Shown here: positions 37,499 to 49,253 of the stretch, one piece after another
How positions within the stretch are numbered: position 1 is the first letter of the stretch
Layout: every line of letters begins with the position of its first letter
Origin: Viscum album
Taxonomy: Eukaryota > Streptophyta > Magnoliopsida > Santalales > Viscaceae
Reading direction: 5' to 3'
Assembly: GCA_963277665.1 (NCBI GenBank)
Contig: OY728125.1
Coordinates: forward strand, 1,710,410,889-1,710,474,888
DNA: 64,000 bases
Made by a program: the position numbers and the translations under genes
Notes under the pieces: generated by a model
Told to the model about the DNA's origin: nothing
Databases searched by the model: none
Seen by the model: only the letters and a program-made list of their open reading frames with translations

Positions 37499-37503
37499 AC
37501 AAT
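37499..37503. other. Target site duplication ACAAT, right copy
   Basis: Identical to 26651-26655, it marks the outer edge of the gypsy element. Confidence 0.65.
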
Positions 37504-38085
37504 ATTTATGAAATTTTAAATTCTTATAGAAAATTAACAATATTATATTATTTATCATTATTTTTTTACAAAAATTAGTTTCCTACAACTACTTCCAAAC
37601 TGCTTATCATAAGTGTTCAGAGCTACTAGTAATAATTAATGTTTTTCATACAATCCCATTACATTACTATACAGACTGTTTCTGTACAACTGTTTATTGA
37701 TATATTGATTTTATACTGTGCAAAGTATCAGTTTTAATAAATATTTTAATTACCACTGTTTAAATATAAATAGAAGAAACACTATCGAATATTTTTTCAA
37801 AATGATTCTTAGAAGAAAAGATTATTCTGAATATTTTAATGTTTTTGTTTGACCAAAATAAATTCCTTTGATTATGTTAATAATTTATTTATTCAATACA
37901 CAATTTTTTCAATTCTCATGTAGTATATTACATGAATAAGTAAATTTATTTGGCATTTAATGTATATATAATGACATTTATTTATTTAATGATGTAATTT
38001 AAATAATTTTACCCACATTGATTTTGTTATGAGATTAAATTAACTCTAATTACAACATTGATTAAATTTTTTAAAGAGTATGCAT
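37504..38085. other. AT-rich interval, no gene seen
   Basis: AT-rich DNA between the gypsy insertion and a minisatellite. It continues the host sequence left of 26651. Nothing further is recognised. Confidence 0.4.
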
Positions 38086-38375
38086 GTCCATTGCATAGTT
38101 CATTCCCATTGTCATTGCATACGTTTTCTCATTGACAATATCCTAGTTTATGCCCATTTCCAATTTCCCTGTTAATTCTCATTCCCCTAGTATGACCATT
38201 TCTTAGTTGACGCCCATTTCCCAGGAATGCCAATTGCTCATTTCCTATTTCCCATTTCCCAGTTCACACCCATTTCCCTAGTATGCCCATTTCACATCTC
38301 CCATTGCACACTGCCCAGTTCACACCCATTGCCTAGGTATGTCAATTTCCCTATTCATACCCATTTCCCATTTCC
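38085..38375. repeat. CCCATTTCC minisatellite
   Basis: Some ten loose copies of 'gcccatttccca' with 'gttca' or 'gtatg' linkers, about 20-30 bp each, occur on the plus strand. It is C/T-rich on the plus strand and has no coding character. Confidence 0.7.
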
Positions 38376-38669
38376 TAGATTCCTAAAAGTGTTTCTATAT
38401 TAAAAAATTTCAAAAATCAAACACATCCTTATTTCAACTCTTTTGGAGAGGTGGAGTGATTGTGGATTTTTTTTATCGCAGGTTTAGCCCGATGGACCTG
38501 ATGTTAGTGATGGAAAGAATGTTGCATGGTAAATGGGATTACCTTCACTTACAAGATCATTGAGATGTTAACCAGGATTATGAAAAATGTTCACTATGAA
38601 AATAATTTGTTTGTACTTTTATTTGTATTTTGGTTTCAATCTATGAATGTATTTTTCACTAATTTGAGT

Positions 38670-38970
38670 AGGAGCTGGCTCGCTAGTCTTGGGGCATGGA
38701 TGGGTTTCTATGGCTCATTTGTCCATTGTGTGACATGGATGAGATGTTTCTAGTTACTGGTGCTTGTTGGTAAGGGTGGGATACTACTGGTTGCTAGTGC
38801 TCGCTGGTCCCTAGTGTGGCATGGAGGGGCTTGTTGGTCCCTAGGGTGTCATAGATAAGTTCCTGGAATGGATTTTCTTAGTGTGGCTTTTGTGGGTCGT
38901 TGGCATGTATGTCATTGGTGTGGCATGGATGGGTTTCTAGCATTGATTTACCTACTACTAGCATGGATTG
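38670..38970. repeat. CATGGATGGGTTTCTAG-type loose repeat
   Basis: The phrase 'ggcatggatgggtttcta' or parts of it ('ggtccctagtgtggcatgg') recur five to six times with irregular spacing. A 75-codon frame at 38526-38753 overlaps its start and has no domain I recognise. The flanking 38376-38669 holds no other feature. Confidence 0.55.
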
Positions 38971-39461
38971 GGGGTGTGATGGATCTTATTAAGGGATTTT
39001 GTATTGATTCATTTTACATTAAATGTCATTATTAATATAATTAATTTTTTTCTACATTTGAACATGTGAGAAAATATCTTTGTCTTTAATAATTAAAACT
39101 GATGTGTTATATATGATAAATTAATAAATATAACTGGGAATTTTAATATAAATAAAAAAAAATTTAATTTTTATTCAAATGTAATTTATAAAAAAATATT
39201 ATATGTTAGTAATCTTATTACCAATTGAAAAATGTGTCATTAGAACCTGTTGATATAAATTTTAACCAAAAAATATATTATTTTTTGGTATTATTATAAT
39301 TGTAATAGAATTATTTTATCTATCATAAAAACATTTAGTGATAGAGTTTTTACCAACATTTTAGTGACATGGACATATATGTTGGTGAAACTTTTTACCA
39401 ATAGAAAATGAACTTTTACCAACAGATATTCCCCTATTATAAAAAGTGAAATATTTTGTAG

Positions 39462-40740
39462 TTAAATCAATAAAGTATAGTTACAACTTGGTTAATACCT
39501 TTGATTAGAAATTAGAATGGTTATTCACTATAAAAATGTTTTACATGGAAAATCATAGGGTTATTTTAATAACATAATGTGGGTACTTAAAGGTTCATAG
39601 AATGTTTTAATGATATTGAAATGGGTATCTCATCAATTTGAAATCATAAGTATCGTAAGAGGGATGTGTAATAAAATATCCCAGTATAAAAAAATGGAAA
39701 TCAAAAGACATAGCATAAATAAGGTTTTGAATAATGAGGAGAAGGAGAGGATCCCTTACCTTGAGAGGGTTCTTCTTACAGCTTGGAAAAATCTTTGTAA
39801 TAGTATGGGGGACCATGAGAGGGATCTAGAGGAGGGAGGGTAGAGTAAATTTCTGCTCCAATGGTTTTTATTGGTGCATAATGGGAGGCTGGGTGAGCTT
39901 ATTTAGCTAAAAACATGATAATTCATTATTAATTTCTAAACATAGGTTTTGGACTCTATATAATAAATTAATCAAAGCCACAAACCATCCCATGGTTTCA
40001 GCCAAAGGGGGTTATATTTAATTATTTTATGGGTAAATTACGAAAAATCATTAAAATAATTTTCACGGTGATGTGTATGTGAGTCATGTTTATAAAGAAC
40101 ATATTTTAAAACCTTAGAATAAAATAAATGTTTCAGAGGATTCATTAAAGGTTTATAAAATTAATCAATTATATTCAAAAGCACTTTATTATAAAGGGGA
40201 AACATAATTTTGGTCATGGATACTATTTATAGTACTTGTTACCACACTTTTAGGAATTTATGATGTCATAATACATACTGTATATTTTTACCTTATTTAT
40301 TTTTAACCCAAAAAATCAACCTTAGAAATTTATAAAAAATTCACATTTGGATAATTTAAATATGATGATTTCAAAAATAATACTGATTTTATCAAAAATA
40401 ATTCTCTAAATATGATAATTTACACTTTTAAATATCAAATCCCAAAAATTCAGATTGTTGCATAGTTAAATCCTCTGGTTTCCAAGGTTTGGATCCTTTC
40501 AAAAGAATAATCCTGGAAATTCTAGAGTAATTACCCATTTGAATCTATTCTGAGATTGCATCTGAGTCCACCTGGACATGAGTAACAATTCCTTTCTGAT
40601 GAATCAAACCAGCAACATCTTCTTTGTAGGGAGAGAAGGAACCCTCGCTGTTATAATAAATGTATTTATTTTTATTTTATAATTTTTAAAATATATATAG
40701 TTATAATAATAATTATAAATAAAATATATATATATATATA
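39462..40740. other. AT-rich interval left of the CACTA element, no gene seen
   Basis: The stretch holds a 77-codon frame (39610-39843) rich in K, E and R with no known motif, opposite a minus-strand frame. It ends in a (TA)n microsatellite at 40726-40740, right at the CACTA terminus. It probably contains old retroelement DNA, but no boundary is clear. Confidence 0.35.
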
Positions 40741-40751
40741 CACTACTAGAA
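40741..40751 (+). repeat. CACTA terminal inverted repeat, left
   Basis: CACTACTAGAA, exact inverted match to 54523-54533. It is the cleavage end recognised by CACTA transposase. Confidence 0.9.
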
Positions 40752-41000
40752 TCTGGTGTTTTCCCAATGGTAATATACAAACGGTTTCTTAAAATCATTG
40801 TTATAGCATAAAAGAAGGCAATATTTTCCAACAATTTGTTGAAACTGTTGGAAATGTGTAAATATACCTAATAATTCCCAATGGTTTTCCAAAACCATTG
40901 GGAAATAATTATTTTCTCTAAGATATACCAATATTTTATCAAAACTGTTGCTAAAGAGAGGCTTTCCCAATGGTTTTTAAAAACCTTTGGGAATGTTTCC
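40752..41000. repeat. Left subterminal hairpin repeats
   Basis: About four inverted pairs are seen, such as 'cccaatggttttc' with 'aaaaccattggg' (40879-40905) and 'ccaacaatttg' with 'ttggaaa' near 40830. In CACTA elements, such subterminal repeats bind the TNPA-type protein. The core here is CCCAATGGTTT. Confidence 0.8.
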
Positions 41001-41398
41001 CCCAAATACCCAGAGCCCCAGCTCCCACACAGCCCAATTTCAGACCCTAACCTAGAGCTCCTCCCAAAGTCTTCTTGGTCATGAAACTCCTTCTATCCAT
41101 AGATCCATATGAAATCAAACAAATTTTTATTTATACACTTAAAATTAGTATGTTTTACCTTAGTTTTAGTGTTATTCCTATTTTTTCTGTTTATTGTTTT
41201 GATTTCAGCTAAATTAGAGTTCCTGCTGTCTTTGGAGTACCGAACCCTTTGATTTATTTTATGTTTTTTTTCTCTAAACTTCAAACAAGGTAAAGGGTTT
41301 GTTTATTGGGGTGATATGGTACTTTCTGTGGACTTTTGTTTAGTTGAAAATTGGATTTGGATTTTGGCATTGGTTGGGTGATGGATTAGAATTGTGAA
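41001..41398 (+). promoter_or_regulatory. Probable transcript leader with splice donor at 41290
   Basis: Non-repetitive DNA follows the subterminal repeats. 'aacaag' then 'gtaaag' at 41285-41295 makes a good splice donor. If it is used, the first intron would contain the three minisatellite blocks that follow and splice to the TNP2 exons near 45.2 kb. This is inference; no promoter element is convincing. Confidence 0.3.
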
Positions 41399-41935
41399 CA
41401 CCCCCAACCCAACCCCCTAAATAGCCCCCCACCCCCTAAACACCCCCCATTCGACAGCCCACCACCCCCTGCACCCCCACCCCTTGGACAGCTCTCTCCC
41501 CCACCCCACCTAGACACCCCAACCCTACCCTCCCAGGACACCCCTCACCTCTCATGGACAACCTAGCCCCTGGAAACCCCTACCCCCTTGGAAACCCCCA
41601 CCCTTTGGACAACCCCCTCCCCCACCCCCCACCCCAAACACCCCAACCCCCTAGGACACCTCCACCCTTTGGACAGCCCCCTCCCCCCACCGCCACTTGA
41701 CACCCCCACCCCCTGGACACCCCCACCCCCACCCTCCCCGGACACCCCTCACCCCCATGGACATCCCCCCACCCCCTTGGAAAATCCCCCCCCCCCACCA
41801 CCTCCACCACCCCTAGACACCCCAACCCCCCTTGATACCCTCCACCCCCTTGTACAACCCCCCCCCCCCCCCCACCCCCTTATACAACCCCTCGTGGACA
41901 CCACCACACCTCTTAGACACCCAATGACATTTTCT
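41399..41935. repeat. CACTA minisatellite block 1 (C-rich on plus)
   Basis: Degenerate tandem units of 'cccccaccccttggaca' and 'ccctggacaccccc' type run for about 540 bp. Poly-C runs exceed ten bases at 41786 and about 41857. Open frames of 117 (plus) and 81 (minus) codons come from the lack of stops in such sequence and are not genes. Confidence 0.9.
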
Positions 41936-41949
41936 ATGTGACCCATAGA

Positions 41950-42062
41950 GCTTTATAAATTGAATTTTTCATGTTTTGATAAATTTAATTTTTCATGTTT
42001 TGATAAATTGAATTTTTCATGTTTTGATAAATTGGATTTTTTCATGTTTTGATAAATTGAAT
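41950..42062. repeat. 24 bp tandem array between blocks 1 and 2
   Basis: Four near-identical units of 'ttttcatgttttgataaa' plus 'ttgaat' sit between the C-rich block 1 and the G-rich block 2. The high identity implies recent expansion. Confidence 0.9.
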
Positions 42063-42129
42063 GGGTTGTTTGGAATGAAATGGCTAATGCATGATGGTTT
42101 TATTTTCTTAAGGAATAAAATGGTTTTAA

Positions 42130-42850
42130 ATAAAAATACCCTAAGGGGGATAAAGGAGGGGTAGGGGGTTGTCTAGGTGTGGGGGGCTATCCAGGGGCAG
42201 GGGTGGGTTGTCTAGGGGTAGGGGGATGCAGGGGGTAGGGGCTATAGGGGTGTGGGGGAGGAGGATATGGGAAACCCAAGGAGGGGTGTAGGCTATCCAG
42301 GGGGGTCAGGGTGAAATGTTCTGGTGGGGTAGGGGGTGTTTGGTGTACAGGGAGGGGTGGGGTGGGTGTCTAGGTGGGGCTGTCAGGGGGTGGGTTGTCC
42401 AGGTGGGGTGGGGGTGGGTTGTCCAGGTGGGGGATTTAGGGGAGAGAGGGTGTGAGCTATCCAGGGAGGGGGTGGGATATCCAGGGGTGGCTATACAGGT
42501 GGGGGAGGGGGTATGGGATGTCCAAGGAGGGGGGGCTATCTAGTGGGGGTGGCGGCTGTCTGGGTGGGGGGGCTATCCAGGTGGTTGTCGGTGGGGGATG
42601 TAGGGGAGGGGGTGTGGGCAGTCCAGGGAGGGGGCAGGCTGTCCAGGGGTGGTGGTGGGTGGGCTATCTAGGAGGGGGATGGGGTGTGGTTAGTCAAGGG
42701 GTGGGATGTCTAAGGGGGTGGGGTGGGCTGTCCAGGTGTGGTGGGGGTGTCTAGGTGGGTTTCAGGGCTATCCGGGTGGGGGTTCAGGGGGGTAGGGGGC
42801 TATAGGTGTGTTGGGGGGGTGGGCTATCCAGGTAGGGGGTGGGTTTTCCA
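42130..42850. repeat. CACTA minisatellite block 2 (G-rich on plus, inverted)
   Basis: Units such as 'ggggtgggctgtccaggtg' and 'gggctatccaggggg' are the reverse complement type of the CCTGGACA/CTGGATAG units in blocks 1, 3 and 4. About 720 bp. Frames of 75 and 100 codons are by-products. The G-run spacing is of G-quadruplex type on the plus strand and transcript. Confidence 0.9.
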
Positions 42851-43280
42851 CTCTGATACTCTATAAAAAAATAGGAATAAAATATAACCAATGTATAGAT
42901 TCTTTTACACATTAAGTCTTTTCTTGAAGTTCGATACCAACACTCACTCTTACCCTTCCACAAAGAAGTGATCTCTCCAATGAAATCTCACTCAGGTTCT
43001 TATCCACTATCCATATTGATCTCATAAAAATTTAACATTTGTACAACTCCATATCACATAATGATATAATAAGGCTCATACTCCTATGAGTAGTGTCCCA
43101 TCAAAACGTGGATCCTAAAATACGATCCACATATGATATTTGGGGGTGTGTTTACAATTGGGTGTGTTGTGATTTATATGTATGATATTCATGGTTTACA
43201 CCAACAGCCTTCTCGATCATCTATAATAGGCTTAAAATCATGCCACAATTGGATAAAGATTGGAATTTATGACCCTAGTT
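42851..43280. other. Spacer between blocks 2 and 3
   Basis: Ordinary mixed sequence without a gene or repeat that I can see. Its right end turns directly into C-rich units. Confidence 0.5.
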
Positions 43281-44845
43281 TGGGGGTGGACACCCCCACC
43301 CCTTGGATAGCCCCCCACCCCTTGGACCCCCCCCCCCCCCTCGTGGATACCCCCCACCCCCCTAGACACCCTATACCCCTAGAGAGCCCCACCACCCCCA
43401 TGGTAAACCCACCCACCCACCCCGTACCCCCTGGACAGTATCGCAGCCACCCTGGATAGCCCTCCCACCCCCTGGACACCTCAAACCCCCCATGGACAGC
43501 CCCCCACCCCACCCCACTAGACCCCACCCTCCTCCCCTAACCCCCCTGGATAGCCCCACCACCCCTGTGGATAGACCGCCCACCCCCTGGACACCTCGAA
43601 CCCCCTAGAGCCCCGCCACCCCCGTGGACAGCCTGACCACCCACCTCGTACCCCCTAGATAGCCCCGCCACCCCCTGGATAGCCCGCCCACCACTTGGAC
43701 ACCTCTTACCCCGTGAACCCCCCCACCCCACCCCCCAGCCCCTAGACAGCCCCTCCACCATCGTGGATAGACTGCCCACCCCCTGGACACCCCTCCCCTA
43801 GTGGATAGTGCCCCACCCCCATGGAGAGCCCTCTCACCCCCTGGACACCCACCACCACCACCCAGACACCCCCATCCCCTAGACACCCCCACCCCCGGAA
43901 ATCCCCCCCCCCTAGACACCCCCAACCCCACTAGACATCCCGCCACCCCCCGTGAATAGCCCAACCACCCCCTGTGGATATCCCTCCCACCCCCCCTAAA
44001 CACCCCGTACCCCCTAGAAAGCCCCTCCACCCCTGCCACCACCATGAATATCCCTCCCACTCCCCTGGACACCTCGTACCCCTAGAAAACACCCACCCCT
44101 GGAAAGTCCCCCCCCCCCCCCCCGACACCCCGACCCCCCTGGATAGCCCTACCACACCCATGGACTGCCCACGCACCTCCCTAGACACCCCGTACCCCCT
44201 GGACAACCCCACCACTGTGGAAAGCACTTTCCACCCCCACTAGACACCCAACCACCACCCCTCAAACACCCCCATACCCCCAAATGCCCCCACCCCTAAA
44301 CCACCCCCCCCCCCCACCCCACCCCCCTTGACACGCCTGACCCCACTAGACAGCCATTCCACCCTTGTGGATAGCCCGACTACCCCCGTGGATAGCCCAC
44401 CCACCCCCTGGACACCTCGTACCCCCTTGGACATCCCCACCACCCCCATGGATAACCCGCCCACCCCCCTGGACACCTCGTACCCCCTGGACACCCCGTA
44501 CCCCCTGGATAGCCCCTCCCACTTCCTGGACACCCCGCTCACCACCCTGGACACCTCGTACCCCCTGGAAACCCCCCCCCCCCCCCCACCCCCCTAGAAA
44601 TCCCCCCACCCCCTGGACACCCTGACCCCCCTGTATAGCCTCACCACCCCCATGGACAGCCAACCCCCCTCCCTGGACACCTCATACCCCCTGGACAGCC
44701 CCCACCCCTATGGACAGCCCACCCACCTAGACACCCTAACCCCCCTAGACATCCCCCAACCCCTTGGACACCTCCGACCCCCCTAGACAGCCCCACCACC
44801 CCTTGGACAATCCACACCCCCTGGACAACCCCACCCCCTTTGGAA
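43281..44845. repeat. CACTA minisatellite block 3 (C-rich, ~60 bp higher-order unit)
   Basis: Units 'ccccctggacacctcgta', 'ccccctggacagcccc' and 'ccaccccgtggatagccc' alternate in a fixed order, giving a higher-order period of about 60 bp over 1.56 kb. Block 3 ends about 400 bp before the first transposase motif. Minus-strand frames up to 155 codons encode G/V/S-rich repeats and are rejected as genes. Confidence 0.9.
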
Positions 44846-45256
44846 ATGTATGTGATCACTCAAATAATCTACTAAAATATAAAATTTATTTGATTTAAAA
44901 TTTAGTCAACTCCTGAATAATTCCCCACCACAAGTGTACATGATCTTGTACACTCATGTATAGTTCTTCAAAGATATTTTGTTATAAATATAGTATTTGT
45001 TTGTCTTTTATATTATGATTCTCATATAGAGTAGTGTGTCGGTTATGGTTTCATATAAAGTGAAAAATTCTCATTTACTTAAATATATTTTTGATGAAAC
45101 TTCAATCTTATTGAATTGATTTTGATGAAATGACTCATAAATTTTTTTTACATAATGGATATAATTTTGATGTATGAAACCGATCATATCTCAAGAGATT
45201 TTCAAAACAATTTGGAGATCTTTTTAGATTTTTCATTTTAAAATTCTTTAGATATT
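44846..45256 (+). other. Spacer before the TNP2 coding region
   Basis: AT-rich DNA with no recognisable exon. The N-terminal exon of the transposase may lie here, but I cannot identify it. Confidence 0.35.
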
Positions 45257-47715
45257 GGACACATACATTGCCCCTGTTACAAGTATGTTAGAAGACCTTG
45301 GTTGAGCCGTGAAGAAGTTATCTACCACATAACCAAATATTTTTTTCAATCAAACTACTTTGTGTGGTATCATAAGGGGGAGAAAATGACATCTCAAATT
45401 GCTGATGATCCAAATGAGAGGACTGGATTGGAGAATTTGTTATATGACAAGTTTCCGTTTATTCATCATCATGAAAAATAAAGGATTCTGACCTAAGAAT
45501 ATTTTGATATGAGCACACATGATTCATCTAATGAATATGATGATGTTTTTAGGGTGAAATAATTGAATTATGCTTCCATGAATCCAATATATCGACAATG
45601 TAGTAAAATAAAAAAACTGGAATTTTTAATCTGATTTTTTCATGGGAAAACTATGTGTGGTATTTATAATAATGCCATCGATTACATTCTTACCTTCTTG
45701 AAGGTCTTACTTCTAGATGATGCAGATATTCCCTCAAACCACTATATGGTATGGAAGTTATTTTATGAACTTTGATTTTCAAGAAACAAAATTCGTGCTT
45801 TCCAGAAAGATTGCAATCTATTCTGGGAGGAAAATGCCGAACGAAATGATTGTATAAAATGTGGCACACCCCACTAGAATCCAAAAGCTGATGGAACACC
45901 ATCTCATGTGCCACAGAAAGTAATGTAGAACTTTCCATTGATCCCCAGACTCCAAAATCTTTTTATGTCTAATGAAATATCAATAAAAATGTGATGGAAT
46001 GATATTGAGATAAAGATGACTAATGATGAGATGGTTCACCCTGTAGATGGATTTTAATGGAATATATTTGATGTTCGATATCCTGATTTTGCATCTGACG
46101 TGTGTAATATGAGGTTAGGTCTTTCATGTGATGGTTTTAAATCGTTTGGGAAGATGCTTATGTCGCACAACACAAGGATGATTTTTATACACATTTATTA
46201 TCTTCCCCCATAGTTGTGTATGAAAAAACTTTCACTTTCATGAGTATACACATTTCTAGACCTTCTAATCCTGACAATGATATAGACGTATACATGCAAC
46301 CTTTAATAAAAGAGTTGAAACTTCTTTGGGATGTGGGTGCGCGCATATACGATGCATGTTTGAAATACATATTTCAAATGTGTGTCGCACTTATGTGGAT
46401 GATCAATGATTTTCCTACTTATGAAATGATGTGTGGATGGAGAATGAAGGGAAAACTATCATGTCCTATTTGTATGAAGAATACATGATCCAGAAGTCTG
46501 GAACATCATTATAGTTTTAGTTTTATGGGACATCGACGATTCTTTTTAGTGGACCATCCATATAGAAATAATCATCGAAGATTTGACAATACCATGGAAA
46601 CTGTTGATCCACCACAACGTATGTCTAGAACTAATGTGCTTAATGAATTGAAAGATTTCATTTTTTTCATTTGGGAAGGGTCAAATGAAATCTGGAAAGA
46701 TAAATAATGTTTATACTGAAACTTGTTACAATTGGAAGAAGAGAAGTATCTTTTTTGATTTTCCTTATTGTTCAACCAATTTGTTACGTCATTTCTTAGA
46801 CATAATGAACGTTGAAAAAAATATATGTGAAATGTTTCTTTAGATTATTCTAAATGTTAAGGGAAAGAAAAAAGATGATTTACGATCTCAGCATGACTTG
46901 GTGGATTGGGGCATCAGACCAGAATTGCATCTTGTGTGTATTAGTGAAAATAAATGGCAACTTCCATGTGCTTCTTATGAGATGAAACCTATAGAAAAAG
47001 AGAAATTTCTAGAAATACTAGAGACTATTAAAGTTCCTTATGTATATTCAAGCAACATATCCAAATGGGTCAATAGAAGAGAGTTGAAGCTAAAATCTTT
47101 GAAGAATCATGATTATCACATCCTTCTTCATGAGTTGATTCCAATAGAAATTCATCAACTTTTTTACAATAATGTAAGGGTGGTTGTTATTAGGTTGTGC
47201 CATTTGTTTAGAGATCTTTGTTCTAAGAAGTTTTCTAAGTATTTCTTGCAAAAAATGTTGGCAGATACCCCATTAATTTTTTCTAAGTTAGAGAAAATAT
47301 TTCCTCCATTATTTTTCACATGCATGCTCCATCTGACTATCCATATTCCAAATGAAATACTTCATGGAGGACCTATTTATTTTTGTTGGATGTATCCAAC
47401 TGAAATAAATATATACACATTAAAGTCTTATGTCCATAATAGGAATCATCTTGAATGTTCTATCATGAACGATTACTTGGCTCAAGAATGTGTGTATTTA
47501 TGCTCTATGTATTTTTCTGATATTACTAGAAGAATGAACAAACTAATGAGAAATGAAGAAGAACAGTATGAACAAATTGAACCAAGTTTTACATCACTTC
47601 CTCAAACATGAGGAATTCCTGGATCATATACATTGATGACATTAAGCCTTGAAGAGCGGGAGATGGCACATCGCACAGTTTTTTTCAACTGTGATTTGTT
47701 CGATGACTACATCTT

Positions 47716-47786
47716 GTAAGTAAATTATATATTTATATATTATATATATATATATATATGTTAAACTAATCCTATTTTTTCTATAG
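47716..47786 (+). other. Intron in TNP2 gene (71 bp)
   Basis: Donor 'gtaagt' at 47716 and acceptor 'tctatag' at 47786. Removing it keeps the frame: ...DDYI joins LEHEMM. It contains a TA microsatellite. Confidence 0.7.
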
Positions 47787-47886
47787 GGAACATGAAATGA
47801 TGATAAATAGAAAGCATCGTTCTTTATCTTTGAGAAGGTGGGAGACTTTTCATAGCAAAGGGTTTTCTTCTTGGTTAAAATTAAAG

Positions 47887-47957
47887 GTAATAATATTAAT
47901 GTTTAAAATAATTAAAAAATAATAATTAATTAAGTCTAATATTGATTTATATTTTAG
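47887..47957 (+). other. Intron in TNP2 gene (71 bp)
   Basis: Donor 'gtaata' after SSWLKLK and acceptor 'attttag' before VLIFPANS. The frame is kept across it, which supports both introns and the plus-strand gene. Confidence 0.7.
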
Positions 47958-48584
47958 GTATTGATTTTTCCTGCTAACTCTGTCTCTGAAGAAATAAGAG
48001 CTTTAGCTTTTGGTCATAACACCGTGGTTCATGACTGTAAATCAATTGTTATCAATGGGTACAAATTTATTATCCCTGAATGAGCAAAGAACATGAGAAC
48101 AAAACATGATAGTGTTATGGTTACTAACACAACATAATATTATGCTAGTGAATCAGATAGTAGAATTTGATTTGAAAATGTAGGTTATTATGAAGTCGTT
48201 GAAAAAATAATAATATTGGATTATTATTCTCATGGATGAGTCACACTGATGAAATGTAAGTGGTTTGATTCGATGACAAGACATGGTACATTTATTGATG
48301 ATTGTGGATTTTGAGTAATTTATATGACTCGCACTCTTGCTACTGATGAACTATATGTAATGGCATCAATGGAGAAACAATTTTTTTATGTCAAAGACCA
48401 TCTTCGACCTGAATTTGGTGTCATTATTGAAGTAATTCCAAGAAATATTTTTTATGATGGGGATGATGGAATTGACACCATCTCTAATGTCATTGGAAAT
48501 TACCCATTTATTACTTTTGATGACTTTGATAGTTCAATTTTTAGATTTGACTGTAAACCTGAAGTTATGGTGGGAAAAATATAA

Positions 48585-49253
48585 AATCATCTATTCATGT
48601 TTTCAATTATTTTGGTTTACCTCGACTTGGGATGTTAAGGTTGGTAATATTCAAATATATTTAATATTGATTACAAATATGTTTTATCCGACTTGAGAAT
48701 TATGTGAATTTTAAATGTTTATTGGTTACAATTTTATTTGAATTGCATTTTTAAATTTGGAATTGAACTATATTCAAACCTATGAAACCAACATTTCTAA
48801 CTTAGTGAACATTTCATTGCTTCAATAGGGATTTGTATAAAATTTGTATGACTCTAAGACCTATCTTTAACATTTTACTAGGTAATGAATATTATGGTTT
48901 GTATTCTTCTGAAAAACATGTATTGAAACCTGCATCATCTACCTGGGCTAAAGAAATTAAGTTTTTACTTAATTTTGACAACTGCTTTACCACTTATGAA
49001 TCTGGTAGAATAAATGTTCCATGATTTTAATAGACTGATGAAACTTAGTAAATAATCATCCTACTAAAAATTAAATTTCTTTATTACATCTTGTATGATT
49101 TATTGACTTCATTATATATTTTTTCAAGCTCACCTAAAAAATGGTTAGTTAAATTATCTATGAATCCCCATATTCCCTCTCATTTATTTTGTTTTTTGGG
49201 TTACACATTAGTTATATTTTTCTATTTACTTTCATATTTGTTTTCAAAAGCAG
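48585..49253 (+). other. Interval between the two CACTA genes
   Basis: AT-rich; a 63-codon frame (48833-49024) containing SSTWAKEIKFLLNFDNCFTT may be a remnant exon, but I recognise no family. No terminator or promoter is clear. Confidence 0.35.

Larger units (their letters stand above)
22401..39461. mobile_element. Possible old CACTA-like element enclosing the gypsy element
   Basis: The left end (22401-22640) and right end (39200-39461) both carry repeated ACCAAC/GTTGGT motifs in opposed arrangement, for example 'atctgttggta' at 22548 and 'taccaacagat' at 39417. The outer ends read 'tacaaaaaaataac' and, inverted, 'tacaaaatatttcac'. This resembles the subterminal repeats of CACTA elements. 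Perfect termini, a 3 bp duplication and a transposase are not visible, so the pairing is inference. The gypsy element at 26656-37498 would be nested inside. Confidence 0.35.
45257..48584 (+). pseudogene. TNP2-type CACTA transposase, decayed
   Basis: The transposase cuts and joins CACTA ends. Segments in order: Transpos_assoc domain with HCPCYKYVRR, REEVIYHI and WYHKGE (45267-45390), then a stop at 45480; KDCNLFWEENAERNDCIKCG (about 45805-45870), the zinc-type block before the transposase; DVRYPDFASDVCN and RLGLSCDGFKSFG; NPDNDIDVYMQPLIKELKLL, INDFPTYEM and GKLSCPICMK (46216-46488), the core Transposase_21 signature; MGHRRFFLVDHPYR; then a 237-codon open frame (46898-47611) with the DUF4218 region (FPPLFFTCMLHLTIH, GPIYFCWMYPTE). 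After two introns a DUF4216-like part ends at 48584. Many stops and shifts break it. Confidence 0.9.

Noticed and set aside
39607..39843. Overlapping 77-codon plus and 69-codon minus frames
   Set aside because: Opposed frames over the same bases, no recognised motif.
43605..44072. 155-codon minus-strand open frame and overlapping frames in block 3
   Set aside because: Same reason: frames open on both strands across a tandem repeat, no start context or domain.
46216..46775. Minus-strand frames opposite the transposase (61 and 67 codons)
   Set aside because: Antisense shadows of the TNP2 coding region.
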